Source: Thiomicrorhabdus immobilis | GTDB taxonomy: Bacteria > Pseudomonadota > Gammaproteobacteria > Thiomicrospirales > Thiomicrospiraceae | Direction: 5' to 3' | Length of the DNA stretch: 64,000 nt | NCBI RefSeq assembly: GCF_021654855.1 | Contig: NZ_AP024202.1 | Span: 1,550,001 to 1,614,000 of the forward strand | Shown here: positions 1-9,671 of the stretch, in pieces | How positions within the stretch are numbered: the first letter of the stretch is position 1 | Layout: each line of letters opens with the position of its first letter | The notes under the pieces: generated by a model | What the model saw: only the letters and a program-made list of their open reading frames with translations | Told to the model about the DNA's origin: nothing | The model's database searches: none | Made by a program: the position numbers and the translations under genes

Positions 1-395
1 GTGGCATCCAAATCAGGCATGAGTACGGTTTTTTCCGGGCTAAGCATTTTGGCGGTTTCACCCATAAAACGCACCCCACAAACCACCAACATGTCTGCTG
101 TGGACTGTGCTCCGAAATTCGCCATCTCCAGAGAGTCGGCAACCACACCGCCGGTTTCCTCCGCCAAAGCCTGCAACTCATCATCCACATAATAATGGGC
201 AACCAATTGCGCATTATTATCCTTTAACAACTGCTTGATTTCAGCTTTCAAAGCCGTCTTTTGCTGCTCATTCAACCAAGGTTGAGTTGGCGCATCAGCC
301 GCCAACTTCTGAATACGCGACTCCAGCTGCACAGGAATGTTCAACGCCTTTTCCTGGGCTTTTTGTTGCTGTGTATCGCTTATTGATTGCGCCAT
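1..395 (-). CDS. nadA: Quinolinate synthase NadA, N-terminal part (cut by window edge)
   Basis: Makes quinolinate from iminoaspartate and dihydroxyacetone phosphate in de novo NAD synthesis, using a [4Fe-4S] cluster. Reading the minus strand from the ATG at 395 gives 131 codons that run off the window. The family segments [18 protein letters not shown] and an LMPDLDAT stretch just before the expected first cluster cysteine are visible. The C-terminal two thirds, with the remaining cluster cysteines, lie outside. The start is 32 nt downstream of the aspS stop on the same strand, so the two may be cotranscribed. Confidence 0.92.
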   Translation of the reverse strand, partial: MAQSISDTQQQKAQEKALNIPVQLESRIQKLAADAPTQPWLNEQQKTALKAEIKQLLKDNNAQLVAHYYVDDELQALAEETGGVVADSLEMANFGAQSTADMLVVCGVRFMGETAKMLSPEKTVLMPDLDA

Positions 396-427
396 GGCTA
401 AACTCTCTTCACTCAGACTTAAAAGGT

Positions 428-2209
428 TTAAGCTTCACCACGTGCTGGCTTTCTAAAACGTAGAGCCAACTCAGCAAGCTGTGCGTTATCGACCAGGCCT
501 GGTGCTTCAGTTAATAGACAGGCCGCAGACTGGGTTTTAGGGAAAGCGATTACATCACGAATGGAATCGATATCCCCAAGAATCATCACCAAACGATCCA
601 AACCAAATGCCATACCCGCATGCGGAGGACAACCGTACTTCAATGCGTTCAATAGGAAGCCAAACTTATCTTGCGCCTCTTCATCTGAAATGCCTAATAA
701 TTTAAAGACGGCTGCTTGCATATTGGTATCGTGAATACGTACCGAACCACCACCGACTTCCAACCCGTTGATAACCAAGTCATACGCTTTAGACAACATC
801 TGTTCAGGTTCATCGTGGTTTAGAATCTCTTCCGTGGTCGCTTTTGGTTGCGTGAATGGATGGTGAATCGCCGTCATTCGAGCCGTTTCTTCATCCGCTT
901 CAAACATCGGGAAGTCAACCACCCATACCGGTTTGAACTTGCCGTTAAGCATCCCTAAATCTTCACCAATCTTAACACGCAAAGCCCCTAACGCATCGTT
1001 AACGACTTTAGCGTTATCCGCACCAAAGAATACGATATCACCATCTTGCGCACCGACACGTTGCATGATATCCATAACCTGGTCTGGGAAGAATTTAACA
1101 ATCGGCGACTGCAAACCATCAATACCCGCAGATAAATCATTCACCTTGATATAAGCCAAACCTTTTGCACCGTAGATACCCACAAACTTGGTGTATTCGT
1201 CAATCTCTTTGCGGCTCATAGAACCTGCGCCAGGAACCTTAAGGGCTACAACACGACCTTTCGGGTCTTTAGCGGGTGCGGCAAAGACTTTGAATTCGAT
1301 ATCTTGCAACAAATCAGCGATATCGACTAACTGCATATCAATACGCAAGTCAGGACGGTCAATACCGTACTTTTGAATCGCTTCGGAATAAGGCATACGA
1401 GGGAAGTCGCCTTCAAACTCATGACCAATCGTTTCTTTGAAGATGGTTTTGGTTAGCCCTTCCATCAAATTCATTACCGCATCTTCTTCCATAAATGAAG
1501 TTTCGATATCCAACTGGGTGAATTCAGGCTGACGGTCGGCACGTAAATCCTCATCACGGAAACAACGTGTGATTTGATAGTAACGGTCAAAACCTGACAT
1601 CATCAACAACTGCTTGAATAGCTGTGGAGACTGCGGCAAAGCGAAGAATTTGTTCTGGTGAGTTCGACTTGGCACCAAGTAGTCACGCGCACCTTCTGGT
1701 GTTGACTTGGTTAGGATTGGTGTTTCAATATCCATGAAGTTATTGTCATCTAAATAACGACGCATTGAACGAGTCACCTTATAACGCAACATCAAGGTCT
1801 GTTGCATCTCATCACGACGTAAATCGATATAACGATATTTTAGACGAGTCTCTTCACCCACATTCTTATCATCCAACTGAAATGGAATAGGCTCAGCCAT
1901 ACTCAAGACATTCAGCTCGCTGGCAACGATTTCAATTTTACCCGTTGTCATATTAGGGTTGATTGTACCCTCTGTACGTGGAATGACTTTACCGGTAATC
2001 TGCAATACACACTCAGAACGCAAACGCTCCGCTTTAGCAAATACTTCCGCTGTATCAGGGTTAACCACCACTTGCACCAAACCTTCACGGTCACGTAAAT
2101 CGATAAAGATAACCCCACCGTGGTCACGGCGACGATGCACCCAACCTGCAACGGTTACTGTTTGGTCAATAAATGATTCTGTAACTTGCCCACAATACTG
2201 CGTACGCAT
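428..2209 (-). CDS. aspS: Aspartyl-tRNA synthetase
   Basis: Class II aminoacyl-tRNA synthetase that charges tRNA with aspartate in the cytoplasm; 593 aa, the usual length of bacterial AspRS. An N-terminal OB-fold anticodon-binding domain ([20 protein letters not shown], about residues 20-45) is followed by the catalytic core with motif 2 ([18 protein letters not shown]), a bacterial GAD insertion, and motif 3 (GMAFGLDRL) near the C-terminus. The last residues ([16 protein letters not shown]) contain a copy of the window's 12-bp palindrome at 492-503. It lies between a DUF502 gene upstream and nadA downstream, all on the minus strand. Confidence 0.98.
   Translation of the reverse strand: MRTQYCGQVTESFIDQTVTVAGWVHRRRDHGGVIFIDLRDREGLVQVVVNPDTAEVFAKAERLRSECVLQITGKVIPRTEGTINPNMTTGKIEIVASELNVLSMAEPIPFQLDDKNVGEETRLKYRYIDLRRDEMQQTLMLRYKVTRSMRRYLDDNNFMDIETPILTKSTPEGARDYLVPSRTHQNKFFALPQSPQLFKQLLMMSGFDRYYQITRCFRDEDLRADRQPEFTQLDIETSFMEEDAVMNLMEGLTKTIFKETIGHEFEGDFPRMPYSEAIQKYGIDRPDLRIDMQLVDIADLLQDIEFKVFAAPAKDPKGRVVALKVPGAGSMSRKEIDEYTKFVGIYGAKGLAYIKVNDLSAGIDGLQSPIVKFFPDQVMDIMQRVGAQDGDIVFFGADNAKVVNDALGALRVKIGEDLGMLNGKFKPVWVVDFPMFEADEETARMTAIHHPFTQPKATTEEILNHDEPEQMLSKAYDLVINGLEVGGGSVRIHDTNMQAAVFKLLGISDEEAQDKFGFLLNALKYGCPPHAGMAFGLDRLVMILGDIDSIRDVIAFPKTQSAACLLTEAPGLVDNAQLAELALRFRKPARGEA
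492..503. repeat. Iterated palindrome ACCAGGCCTGGT, copy 1 (in aspS)
   Basis: Exact 12-bp copy inside the aspS C-terminus, read as P-G-L-V on the minus strand. Confidence 0.9.
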
Positions 2210-2366
2210 ACTCTTTAAACCCTTTTAATTTCACAGCTCTCGCTGTTTTAAATCGCTTTGGTCACCTAAACACTTAGAACAAGTGTTGTAAAGCAACCAC
2301 TAAAAATAAACTATATTTCTAAACAAAATCCAAGCATGACAATCTCAACAACCTCAATAAAACGGG

Positions 2367-3044
2367 TTATTTTGGATCAATCGCTGGAGTCTCTTCAGAG
2401 GAATTCTCAATTTTCTTTGTCTGGTTTTTAGCAAAACCATTCTTCATGCCTGGGACAACCACACCACCAGAGATGACCATCTTCAAAGCGTCATCTACAC
2501 TCATTTCCAACTCAATAATTTCATGTCTTGAGGCCATGATAAAAAACCCCGAAGTTGGATTGGGTGTTGTCGGTACAAACAAATTAACCGTATCACCCAT
2601 TTGAGTTTTCTGCTGAGCTTCACCCTGATGCGTCCCTGTTTGAAACGCCAAAGTCCACAGACCTTTTCGAGGATATTCAATCAAATAGGCCTTTTCAAAC
2701 ATTTGGTCGCCGGAACCAAATACCGCTTCTGCAATTTGTTTGACCGCATTGTAAATGGAACGAACCAAAGGGATACGAGATAAAAAAGACTCCCATATCT
2801 CTACAATCTTACTACCTAAGAAGTTAGCAACCACAAAACCGGTGAATAAAATCAACAAGAAAGACAGAACCACACCAATACCTGGGATATTCACACCCAG
2901 CAGGGTTTCTGGTCTATAAGCATAAGGGATCAACAACAAAGACTGGTCGAATAAATCAACCAAAAATTTGATGACGGCAATAGTCACACCCAAAGGCAAC
3001 CAGATTAACAAGCCAGCTATCAAATAACGCTTAAAAAAAGACAC
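2367..3044 (-). CDS. DUF502 family inner-membrane protein
   Basis: Function unknown. The family is widespread in proteobacteria and often sits beside aspS, as here. The protein is about 225 aa with two hydrophobic segments, about residues 8-30 and 50-75, followed by a soluble domain with the family-type stretch SRIPLVRSIYNAVKQI. I favour the GTG at 3044, which has AAGG about 9 nt upstream, over a TTG at 3053 where the same AAGG would touch the start codon. The C-terminus is a polar tail. The gap to aspS is 157 nt, so cotranscription is possible but not shown. Confidence 0.85.
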   Translation of the reverse strand: MSFFKRYLIAGLLIWLPLGVTIAVIKFLVDLFDQSLLLIPYAYRPETLLGVNIPGIGVVLSFLLILFTGFVVANFLGSKIVEIWESFLSRIPLVRSIYNAVKQIAEAVFGSGDQMFEKAYLIEYPRKGLWTLAFQTGTHQGEAQQKTQMGDTVNLFVPTTPNPTSGFFIMASRHEIIELEMSVDDALKMVISGGVVVPGMKNGFAKNQTKKIENSSEETPAIDPK

Positions 3045-3375
3045 GGAGTTCAACCTTGTTGGACTTTCCTGTAAACCGAAAGCAGATTAAAAATAAATAA
3101 ACGAGTTATTATAAAGGAATTCGTATAACAATTAACACTAGATTTAGACAGAAGCGATGGTTTTAACCATATTTTTTAGAGTTAAGCCAACAACTAGCAG
3201 CTACATAGTAACTAACAAAAAAACCACTACCCTCATTAAGACAATTTAACCCCAATAATCTAGGTTACAGAGTCAGTTTTTGATACAGTTACAAAACAGA
3301 TAACCCTAAAGAACACCCCCTCATCCAACACATTTATAAACAACAATAAGCAACAAAATAACAACAGGCTAAACC
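3045..3375. other. AT-rich divergent intergenic region
   Basis: About 330 bp between the divergent DUF502 and prepilin peptidase genes. It should hold both promoters. A TATAAT on the minus strand (3108-3113) could be a -10 box for the DUF502 gene, but I see no convincing -35 partner. No coding signal, RNA gene or long repeat was recognised. Confidence 0.4.
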
Positions 3376-4161
3376 ATGACAACACTCAGCACCTCTCAAC
3401 TTCTCATTTTCAGCGGCATTCTTGGGCTTGTAATCGGCAGTTTCTTATCCATGTTAACCTGGCGACTTCCTCGAATCATGATGTTAGAAGAAGAGGAACA
3501 GCTAAAAGAGATTAGCCTAGGAGGCTCCAAATGCCCACAATGTGATGCCACCCTTCCCTGGTATCGCCTCATCCCCCTTTTCAGCTGGCTTGCAACCAAA
3601 GGTAGATGCCACAATTGTAAAACCAAAATCTCAGCACGTTACCCTCTGATTGAAGCATTAACCGCCATAATCACCATTACCTGCATGTGGCAATTCGGCT
3701 TAACAACCGAAGGCATAGCCGCCACCTTATTCAGCTGGATTTTAATCGCCATTTTTGTGATTGACTACGAACATCAATTAATCTTAGACAACCTGAGCCT
3801 ACCCCTGCTCTGGCTTGGCTTACTCCTCAATACACAAACTTTATTTGCCACCCCTATTGACGCCATCTGGGGTGCGGCCATTGGATACCTTTTACTATGG
3901 GTAGTCTTTCACAGCTTCAAACTGCTCACCGGAAAAGAAGGCATGGGATACGGAGACTTTAAATTACTCGCGGCTTTAGGAGCTTGGTTTGGCTTTATCG
4001 CGCTCCCACAAATCATTCTGATTGCCGCTGTAACCAGCATTTTGATCAGCCTTATTGGAATCATGCTCAAAACCCGTGATCGAAATACCCTTATGGCATT
4101 TGGGCCTTTTCTTGCCATTGCAGGCTGGGCAACTTTGTTTTTTGGACCCAATATTTTCTAA
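3376..4161 (+). CDS. pilD: Prepilin peptidase / N-methyltransferase PilD
   Basis: Inner-membrane aspartic protease that cleaves the leader of type IV pilins or type II secretion pseudopilins and methylates the new N-terminus. At 261 aa it shows the N-terminal SFLSMLTWRLPR segment, two zinc-type CxxC pairs (CPQC, CHNC, about residues 54 and 78), the first active-site Asp in FVIDYEHQLILD and the second in the GYGDFKLLAALGAW motif, plus several membrane segments. No pil or gsp genes are adjacent: pilB and pilC, which often accompany pilD, are missing, so it stands alone. A strong terminator follows. Confidence 0.95.
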   Translation: MTTLSTSQLLIFSGILGLVIGSFLSMLTWRLPRIMMLEEEEQLKEISLGGSKCPQCDATLPWYRLIPLFSWLATKGRCHNCKTKISARYPLIEALTAIITITCMWQFGLTTEGIAATLFSWILIAIFVIDYEHQLILDNLSLPLLWLGLLLNTQTLFATPIDAIWGAAIGYLLLWVVFHSFKLLTGKEGMGYGDFKLLAALGAWFGFIALPQIILIAAVTSILISLIGIMLKTRDRNTLMAFGPFLAIAGWATLFFGPNIF

Positions 4162-4183
4162 GCACACCAAAAAAATAAAGCAA

Positions 4184-4203
4184 AAATTTCAGACATAAAA
4201 AAA
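4184..4203. repeat. 20-bp direct repeat, copy A, before the pilD terminator
   Basis: aaatttcagacataaaaaaa, identical to 19106-19125. Both copies run directly into a terminator stem, which is GCGCC-type here and CCGGC-type at the other site. Confidence 0.7.
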
Positions 4204-4222
4204 GCGCCTAAGGCGCTTTTTT
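4198..4222 (+). terminator. Rho-independent terminator after pilD
   Basis: An AAGCGCCT/AGGCGCTT stem with an A-run on the left and six T residues on the right. The A/T symmetry may also let it serve the minus-strand gene that ends at 4371. Confidence 0.85.
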
Positions 4223-4370
4223 ATTTAGGGCTAAATTTTAATCATCAAAAAAACATCCGCTAAACACGGCACAACAACAGTTTTTTTAAACTCGAGAAAA
4301 CAGCGAAAACTACATTCCAAACCGATTATGAAAACCTGATTCGTTAGTCCTTAAGTTAGTCATTATGCGA

Positions 4371-4709
4371 TTACGCACCTAACTTAGACTCTACCAATTC
4401 ACACACCTGGGTCATCTTCAACTTATTGCTTTTGACAAAATTCATAACATACTGGAACATTCCTGGATTCTTCTGCTCCAAAGTCGTATCAATAATCAAA
4501 CATTTCTGCCCTTCGTACAGTTCAGGATGGAGCAGATCCGAATAAACCAAACGCTGCATCTCATAGCTTGCGCCCATAGATGAAATACGGTCAATCCAAT
4601 CACTTGGTCTAAATTTGCGCCCATCTTCTGTGACGCCTTCGATAACATATTTACAGTGCTGCACTTTTCTAGCCCATATCCAGAATTTCAAACCTTTAAA
4701 TTCTAACAC
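4371..4709 (-). CDS. DUF3579 family protein
   Basis: Small cytoplasmic protein of unknown function. The core VIEGVTEDGRKFRPSDW, followed by a segment with NPGMFQYVMNFVKSNKLKM, matches the DUF3579 pattern seen in beta- and gammaproteobacteria. The start is uncertain. The open frame begins at a GTG (4709) with no evident ribosome-binding site, just after an in-frame stop, and a later GTG about 15 codons downstream would give a length closer to the family's. No neighbour gives a functional clue. It is convergent with pilD. Confidence 0.75.
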   Translation of the reverse strand: MLEFKGLKFWIWARKVQHCKYVIEGVTEDGRKFRPSDWIDRISSMGASYEMQRLVYSDLLHPELYEGQKCLIIDTTLEQKNPGMFQYVMNFVKSNKLKMTQVCELVESKLGA

Positions 4710-5057
4710 AATAAATTGTTACATTGCCCATCATAAATGCAGTTTTTTCGTAATTTTTAGAATCATGTTTTCATTCAAAACACCGCCAGCACCGCTTACT
4801 TTAAAACAAATCAAGCAAATCACTATAATTTCCTGCATTTTCCCAGCCAATTAGATGAATTCATTAAGCAAACTCCTTCATAAGATGGCATAATATTTCG
4901 TCCAATAAAACGAGTTTTGGTAAGCACAAAATTTAGCATAAAAAATCCTGCAAAATAGACGCTTACAATGAAATCCGGCCGAGCTTTTAAACACTATAAA
5001 GCACGACGCAAAACGCAGTATTAAGCACACAACCCAATTGATGATTAAGGTTTTAAA
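4710..5057. other. Divergent intergenic region upstream of aroG
   Basis: About 350 bp of AT-rich sequence between DUF3579 (minus) and aroG (plus). Short open frames on both strands here lack ribosome-binding sites and recognisable content. It presumably carries the aroG promoter. CATAAT at 4889-4894 is a possible -10 element without a good -35. No tryptophan- or tyrosine-type operator was recognised. Confidence 0.4.
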
Positions 5058-6128
5058 ATGACGCAGTATCAAACAGATGATTTACGCATCAAGAACATCA
5101 CAGAAGTTCGCCCACCTCGTGAATTGCATGATGAATTCCCTCTTACCGAAATGGCCGCTCAAACGGTATACGATACACGTCAACAGATTCACAACATCCT
5201 TGCAGGTCGTGATGATCGACTTTTAGTGGTGATTGGACCTTGCTCTATCCACGATACTGGAGCGGCTCGTGAATACGCAAAAAAATTGAAAGAGCAAATC
5301 GCACACTATAAAGACACCCTTCTTATTGTCATGCGTGTCTATTTTGAAAAACCAAGAACAACGGTTGGCTGGAAAGGGTTAATCAATGATCCAGGTTTGA
5401 ACGAATCTTTTGAAATCAATAAAGGGTTAGGTTTAGCGCGTGAGTTACTACGTGACGTCAATGACATGGGGGTTCCTGCAGCAACAGAATTCTTAGATCT
5501 AATCTCACCTCAATATGTAGCCGACCTGATCTCTTGGGGGGCTATCGGCGCACGAACAACAGAAAGTCAGGGGCATCGTGAACTTGCATCAGGCCTTTCT
5601 TGCCCGGTTGGTTTCAAGAATGGAACCGATGGAGGATTTAAAATCGCCGTTGACGCTATCCGTGCTGCAAACAACCCACACATCTTCATGTCCATGACCA
5701 AAGACGGCCACTCAGCCATCTTTGAAACCAGCGGTAATGAAGACTGTCACGTGATTCTTCGTGGCGGAAACGAAGGCCCTAACTATGAAGCGGAATTCGT
5801 AGCGGATGCCGTCAACCAGCTACAAGCTGCTAAAGTGGAAGATAAGCTGATGATTGACTGTAGCCATGCAAACAGCAGCAAGCAACACGAAAGACAACTG
5901 GTCGTGGCGGAATCCATTGCTGAACAACTTGCTAACGGCTCACCTTACATTATGGGTGCGATGGTTGAAAGCCACCTAGTCGGTGGCCGTCAAGATGTTG
6001 AACCAGGCAAACCGCTTAACTATGGTCAAAGCATCACCGATGCTTGTCTAGACTGGGATGATAGTTTGACCGTTCTAGAAACCTTATCAAAAGGTGTTGC
6101 GGCAAGAAGAGCGCTTAATAGTAAATAA
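5058..6128 (+). CDS. aroG: 3-deoxy-7-phosphoheptulonate (DAHP) synthase, class I
   Basis: Condenses phosphoenolpyruvate with erythrose 4-phosphate, the first step of the shikimate pathway. At 356 aa it has the expected length for the AroF/G/H family. Visible motifs are LLVVIGPCSIHD (about residues 56-67), MRVYFEKPRTTVGWKGLINDP, the central GARTTESQGHRELASG and the metal-ligand segment MIDCSHANSSK. The N-terminal extension that carries feedback inhibition in E. coli paralogues is present, but the sequence alone does not say whether Phe, Tyr or Trp is the inhibitor. It is a single-gene unit ending at a strong terminator. Confidence 0.95.
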   Translation: MTQYQTDDLRIKNITEVRPPRELHDEFPLTEMAAQTVYDTRQQIHNILAGRDDRLLVVIGPCSIHDTGAAREYAKKLKEQIAHYKDTLLIVMRVYFEKPRTTVGWKGLINDPGLNESFEINKGLGLARELLRDVNDMGVPAATEFLDLISPQYVADLISWGAIGARTTESQGHRELASGLSCPVGFKNGTDGGFKIAVDAIRAANNPHIFMSMTKDGHSAIFETSGNEDCHVILRGGNEGPNYEAEFVADAVNQLQAAKVEDKLMIDCSHANSSKQHERQLVVAESIAEQLANGSPYIMGAMVESHLVGGRQDVEPGKPLNYGQSITDACLDWDDSLTVLETLSKGVAARRALNSK

Positions 6129-6170
6129 CCTATTGAAATCAAATTAAGTTATCTCCTTGCTTTATCGAAA

Positions 6171-6207
6171 AATGCCCGGCTTTATGACAAAAACCGGGCA
6201 TTTTTTT
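6171..6207 (+). terminator. Rho-independent terminator after aroG
   Basis: AATGCCCGG / CCGGGCATT stem with a loop of about 14 nt and a run of T residues on the plus strand. Confidence 0.88.
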
Positions 6208-6285
6208 GTGCTCTGAAATCACACAAAAGCAATCTTGTTCAGCAAACATTCAAACAGAAAATTTTCTCGCAACAAGGATAATCCG

Positions 6286-7278
6286 TCAAAAGTGCAAATA
6301 ACCTTTGAGTTCTCCACCCTGCTGATTAAAAACCTCACCATCTTGCAATAGTACAGGTGAAACACTTTCAATCACCCGGCCGATAACCGTGAGCTCAACA
6401 CCGATTTTTGAAGCTTTTTCGTGCATCGTTTTAAAGTCATCTTCAAGCATGGTGAAACAAAGCTGATAATCATCACCACCCGTTAAAATCGTCGTCCAAT
6501 CTTGGGTTTTATCAATATACTTTTGGGTAGCGCTTGAAAGAGGGATTTGACCTAACTCAATTTCAGCATTCAAACCTGGGGTTGATTGCTCGAAGATATG
6601 CCCCATATCCGCTAATAGTCCATCTGAAATATCAATCGCACTGTTCGCATAATCACTCAACAGCCGGCTCAATAAAAGTTGCGGGATCGGACGGTTTAAC
6701 GCAGCCAACAAAAAGCTTTTTTCTTCGGCGCTTAAAGCGTTATCGACCTGTCTTGGCAAACTGTTTTGCGCCACTTTCAAACCTAAAGCGCCATCTCCAA
6801 TAGTATTGGTAACACAAATCAAATCATCACATTGAGCACCTGAACGGCGTACCGCCTTCCCCTGCTCGACCCAACCTTGTGCAGTGACCGTTACCGTTAA
6901 ATGCCCTTTGGTGGTGTCACCACCAATTAACGGGATGGAATACTGTTCACTGATTGCTGTTAAACCTCGAGCAAACTCACCCAACCAGGCCTGTTCATTA
7001 TTGGGCAAAGTCAGCGCCAAAGAGAAAAAACCCGGTTCGGCACCCATAGCCGCCAAATCACTTAAATTAACCGCCAAAGCTTTCCAGGCAATATCATAAG
7101 CATTGGTCTCTTCAGGAAAATGTACTCCACTCACCAAGGTGTCGGTAACCACAACCAACTGGTGATTGGCAGGCACATTCAAAACCGCACCATCATCACC
7201 AATACCAAGCTCATTGGCTTGCAACCCTTTGGACAAAGGCAGAAAACAACTGTTTATTAATTCAAATTCTGAAGCCAT
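6286..7278 (-). CDS. thiL: Thiamine-monophosphate kinase
   Basis: Phosphorylates thiamine monophosphate to thiamine pyrophosphate using ATP. It is 330 aa and PurM/ThiL-like: ELINSCFLPL at the N-terminus, the metal- and nucleotide-binding GIGDDGAVL (about residues 24-33), NLSDLAAMGAEP, LIGGDTTKG and the C-terminal AIDISDGLLADMGHI and GGDDYQLCF. In many gammaproteobacteria thiL follows nusB directly. Here a terminator lies between them, so thiL is probably transcribed on its own. No pgpA follows. Confidence 0.95.
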   Translation of the reverse strand: MASEFELINSCFLPLSKGLQANELGIGDDGAVLNVPANHQLVVVTDTLVSGVHFPEETNAYDIAWKALAVNLSDLAAMGAEPGFFSLALTLPNNEQAWLGEFARGLTAISEQYSIPLIGGDTTKGHLTVTVTAQGWVEQGKAVRRSGAQCDDLICVTNTIGDGALGLKVAQNSLPRQVDNALSAEEKSFLLAALNRPIPQLLLSRLLSDYANSAIDISDGLLADMGHIFEQSTPGLNAEIELGQIPLSSATQKYIDKTQDWTTILTGGDDYQLCFTMLEDDFKTMHEKASKIGVELTVIGRVIESVSPVLLQDGEVFNQQGGELKGYLHF

Positions 7279-7412
7279 CTATCCATACTTCTTCTAGTTA
7301 CCACAAGACCTTTTCATAAAATCAATAACGGATATGCAGTCAAGATTTCTCTGAACCTCGTTCAAAACACTCTCAATCACACTAATACCATTGAACAATT
7401 TAAAGGCCTAAA

Positions 7413-7444
7413 TAAAAAAAGCCCCGCACCGAATGCGAGGCTTT
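7413..7444 (-). terminator. Rho-independent terminator after nusB
   Basis: On the minus strand a GCCTCGCA...TGCGGGGC stem with one G-T type mismatch is followed by seven T residues. It closes the nrdR-rib-nusB transcript before thiL. Confidence 0.85.
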
Positions 7445-7494
7445 GAAAACAAGGCGAAAGCCAAACTGTTTTAACATCTAAAAATCTACGTCAG

Positions 7495-7974
7495 TTAAGC
7501 GAATTCTGCGGCACGCAACTGTTTAGCCGCCTTATCCAAGATTCCGTTAACATACTTGTGACTTTCTTCAGCGCCAAAACGTTTGGCAAGCTCAACACTT
7601 TCGTTGATGACGACTTTATACGGAATTTCAATCTTAGACTGCAACTCATACACACCCATACGCATAATCGCACGCTCAACAGGGTCGATACGCGCTACCG
7701 ATCTATCAAGATAATCAGCATACAGAGCATCAAGAGCTTCAGAACTTTGAGAGACTTCTGAAATAAGCTCTTTGAAGAAATCAAACTCTAAACCTTCTAG
7801 AAGCCCGTCCTCATTGAACTGCTTAATGATTTGAGGAATTTCTTCATTCGTCATTTGCCATTGGTATAAGGCCTGCAAAGCTACACGACGTGATTGAGTT
7901 CGCGGAGCGACCTGACCTTCATTCTCAACCACTTCTTCGCCTTGACCAGGCTGGATATCCTTAATTGTCTTCAT
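7495..7974 (-). CDS. nusB: Transcription antitermination factor NusB
   Basis: RNA-binding all-helical protein that works with NusE/S10 at boxA in rRNA antitermination. At 159 aa it has an N-terminal SRRVALQALYQWQMT segment (about residues 29-43) and the conserved C-terminal ERAIMRMGVYEL and PYKVVINESVELAKRFG stretches. A tail of about 25 residues before the conserved core is longer than in E. coli. Its ATG overlaps the ribH stop, indicating translational coupling at the end of the riboflavin operon. Confidence 0.96.
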   Translation of the reverse strand: MKTIKDIQPGQGEEVVENEGQVAPRTQSRRVALQALYQWQMTNEEIPQIIKQFNEDGLLEGLEFDFFKELISEVSQSSEALDALYADYLDRSVARIDPVERAIMRMGVYELQSKIEIPYKVVINESVELAKRFGAEESHKYVNGILDKAAKQLRAAEFA

Positions 7975-8435
7975 TAAAGCTTCTTCAATACGTTAACCAT
8001 TTCAATTGCCGAAAGCGTTGCTTCCTCACCTTTATTGCCCATTTTGGTACCGGCACGTTCAATTGCTTGTTCAATTGAGTTCACCGTCAAAATACCAAAT
8101 GCAACAGGAATACCATGCTTAAGCATCACACTGCTAATTCCTTTAGTCGCTTCACCAGCCACATAATCAAAGTGTGGCGTACCACCCTGAATAACAGCAC
8201 CTAACGCAACAATCGCATCATATTTACCAGAAGCAGCCATTTTCTCAACGGCCAAAGGAACTTCAAAAGCCCCTGGAACCATAACTTGAGTGATGTTATC
8301 CGAAGAACCACCGTGTCTTTCAATGGTTTCAATGGAACCCTTTACCAAGTGATCAACGACAAAACTATTCCATCTCGTTACGACAAACCCGATTTTCATA
8401 CCATCGGCGTTTAGGTTTCCTTCTACCATTTTCAT
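7974..8435 (-). CDS. ribH: 6,7-dimethyl-8-ribityllumazine synthase
   Basis: Condenses the pyrimidinedione intermediate with dihydroxybutanone phosphate to make lumazine, the penultimate step to riboflavin. It is 153 aa. Recognised motifs: [17 protein letters not shown] near the N-terminus, [15 protein letters not shown], and the substrate-binding [22 protein letters not shown] with the catalytic-region His. The gap of about 118 nt to ribB upstream is the largest in the operon and contains a small TAGCG/CGCTA inverted repeat. It overlaps nusB downstream. Confidence 0.97.
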   Translation of the reverse strand: MKMVEGNLNADGMKIGFVVTRWNSFVVDHLVKGSIETIERHGGSSDNITQVMVPGAFEVPLAVEKMAASGKYDAIVALGAVIQGGTPHFDYVAGEATKGISSVMLKHGIPVAFGILTVNSIEQAIERAGTKMGNKGEEATLSAIEMVNVLKKL

Positions 8436-8553
8436 ATTTTTTCTCTTAATCTATTTTATATTAGCGATTTAATCCGCTATTTTGCCACATTTCCCGGAAT
8501 TAAAAAACCGAATCAATTCAACATTCCAATCCAACCATGTCAGCAGAGTTCCG

Positions 8554-9669
8554 TTAATCTTTTTTCTCAACCACTTCGGTAATCTCAAGGCCGAAACCGC
8601 TTAAAGCCGTCATACGCCAAGCTGAACCGATGATTTTCAACTTCTTAATTCCAAGATCAGCGATGATTTGCGCTCCTAAACCATAGGTTTTGGTGTCATC
8701 TTCTGCGATTCTGTCAGGTGATTTCACGCCTAAATCCTTCATCTGATATTGTTGAATCTTATCCAACAACTCTGCGGCTTCCTCATGCTTACGTAAAACC
8801 ACAATGGCGCCACAACCCTCTTCCGCCACCTGCTTCATAGCCTTATCTAAAGACCAACCACACTCTTGACGCTGAGAGCCAAACACATCACATAAAGTAT
8901 CCAGCATATGCACACGTACTGCCGTCGGTTTTTCACTATCGATAGTGCCGTAAACTAAAGCGAAATGCGCTTTCTGCTCAAGTACATCCTGATAACCGAT
9001 CAGCTTAAAATCACCAAACTGTGTTGGCAATTTACATTCAGAAACACGTTCAATGGTTTTCTCATTTTGCAAACGGTACTCAATCAAATCGGCAATCGTA
9101 CCAATCTTCAAATCGTGTTCGGCAGCATAACTTTCCAAATCTTCACGACGCGCCATTGAACCATCTTCATTCATGATTTCAACAATGACAGAAGCCGGCT
9201 CGAAGCCCGCTAAACGTGCCAAATCGCAACCTGCTTCGGTATGGCCTGCACGGGTCAAAACCCCACCTGGTTGAGCCATCAATGGGAAAATATGTCCTGG
9301 AGTGACAATATCCGCCGGTCCCGCACCTGGAGCAACCGCCGTCTGTACCGTAACCGCTCTATCGCCAGCAGAAATCCCGGTTGTCACCCCTTCAGCTGCT
9401 TCGATGGAAACCGTAAAATTAGTACCGTTTTGATCGGTATTATTCGTCACCATCAAAGGCAAATGCAGTTGGTTACAACGCTCTTTGGTTAAAGTTAGGC
9501 AAATTAAACCTCTACCGTATTTCGCCATAAAGTTAATATCAGCGGCATTGCAAGTGCTTGCCGGAACCAAAAGGTCACCCTCATTCTCACGGTCTTCATC
9601 ATCCATTAGAATGACCATTTTGCCTTGTTTGTAATCCGCGATAAGTTCTTCTATTGTATTCAATGGCAT
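8554..9669 (-). CDS. ribB: 3,4-dihydroxy-2-butanone 4-phosphate synthase with degenerate RibA-like domain (RibBX type)
   Basis: The N-terminal half (residues 1-200) is an intact Rib[22 protein letters not shown], and a TPGHIFPL...[16 protein letters not shown] stretch. It makes dihydroxybutanone phosphate from ribulose 5-phosphate. The C-terminal half aligns with GTP cyclohydrolase II but has lost key residues. Where RibA has ECxTGDxFxSxRCDCG for zinc, this protein reads [15 protein letters not shown], so the first Cys aligns with Asp and the second with Gln. RibA's RDYG and NPKK stretches are KTYG and SAWR. The RibA half is therefore probably inactive, as reported for the RibBX class. A separate ribA should exist elsewhere, outside this window. 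Confidence 0.9.
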   Translation of the reverse strand: MPLNTIEELIADYKQGKMVILMDDEDRENEGDLLVPASTCNAADINFMAKYGRGLICLTLTKERCNQLHLPLMVTNNTDQNGTNFTVSIEAAEGVTTGISAGDRAVTVQTAVAPGAGPADIVTPGHIFPLMAQPGGVLTRAGHTEAGCDLARLAGFEPASVIVEIMNEDGSMARREDLESYAAEHDLKIGTIADLIEYRLQNEKTIERVSECKLPTQFGDFKLIGYQDVLEQKAHFALVYGTIDSEKPTAVRVHMLDTLCDVFGSQRQECGWSLDKAMKQVAEEGCGAIVVLRKHEEAAELLDKIQQYQMKDLGVKSPDRIAEDDTKTYGLGAQIIADLGIKKLKIIGSAWRMTALSGFGLEITEVVEKKD

Positions 9670-9671
9670 TT

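Noticed and set aside
4615-4854. Open frame of 79 codons on the plus strand over the DUF3579 gene start
   Set aside because: Overlaps DUF3579 on the other strand, no ribosome-binding site, and unlikely composition.
4878-5072. Minus-strand open frame upstream of aroG
   Set aside because: Overlaps the aroG start, Cys/Phe-rich translation typical of AT-rich noncoding DNA.
6171-6207. aroG terminator as a regulatory attenuator
   Set aside because: It lies after the gene, not in a leader, and no leader peptide is visible.
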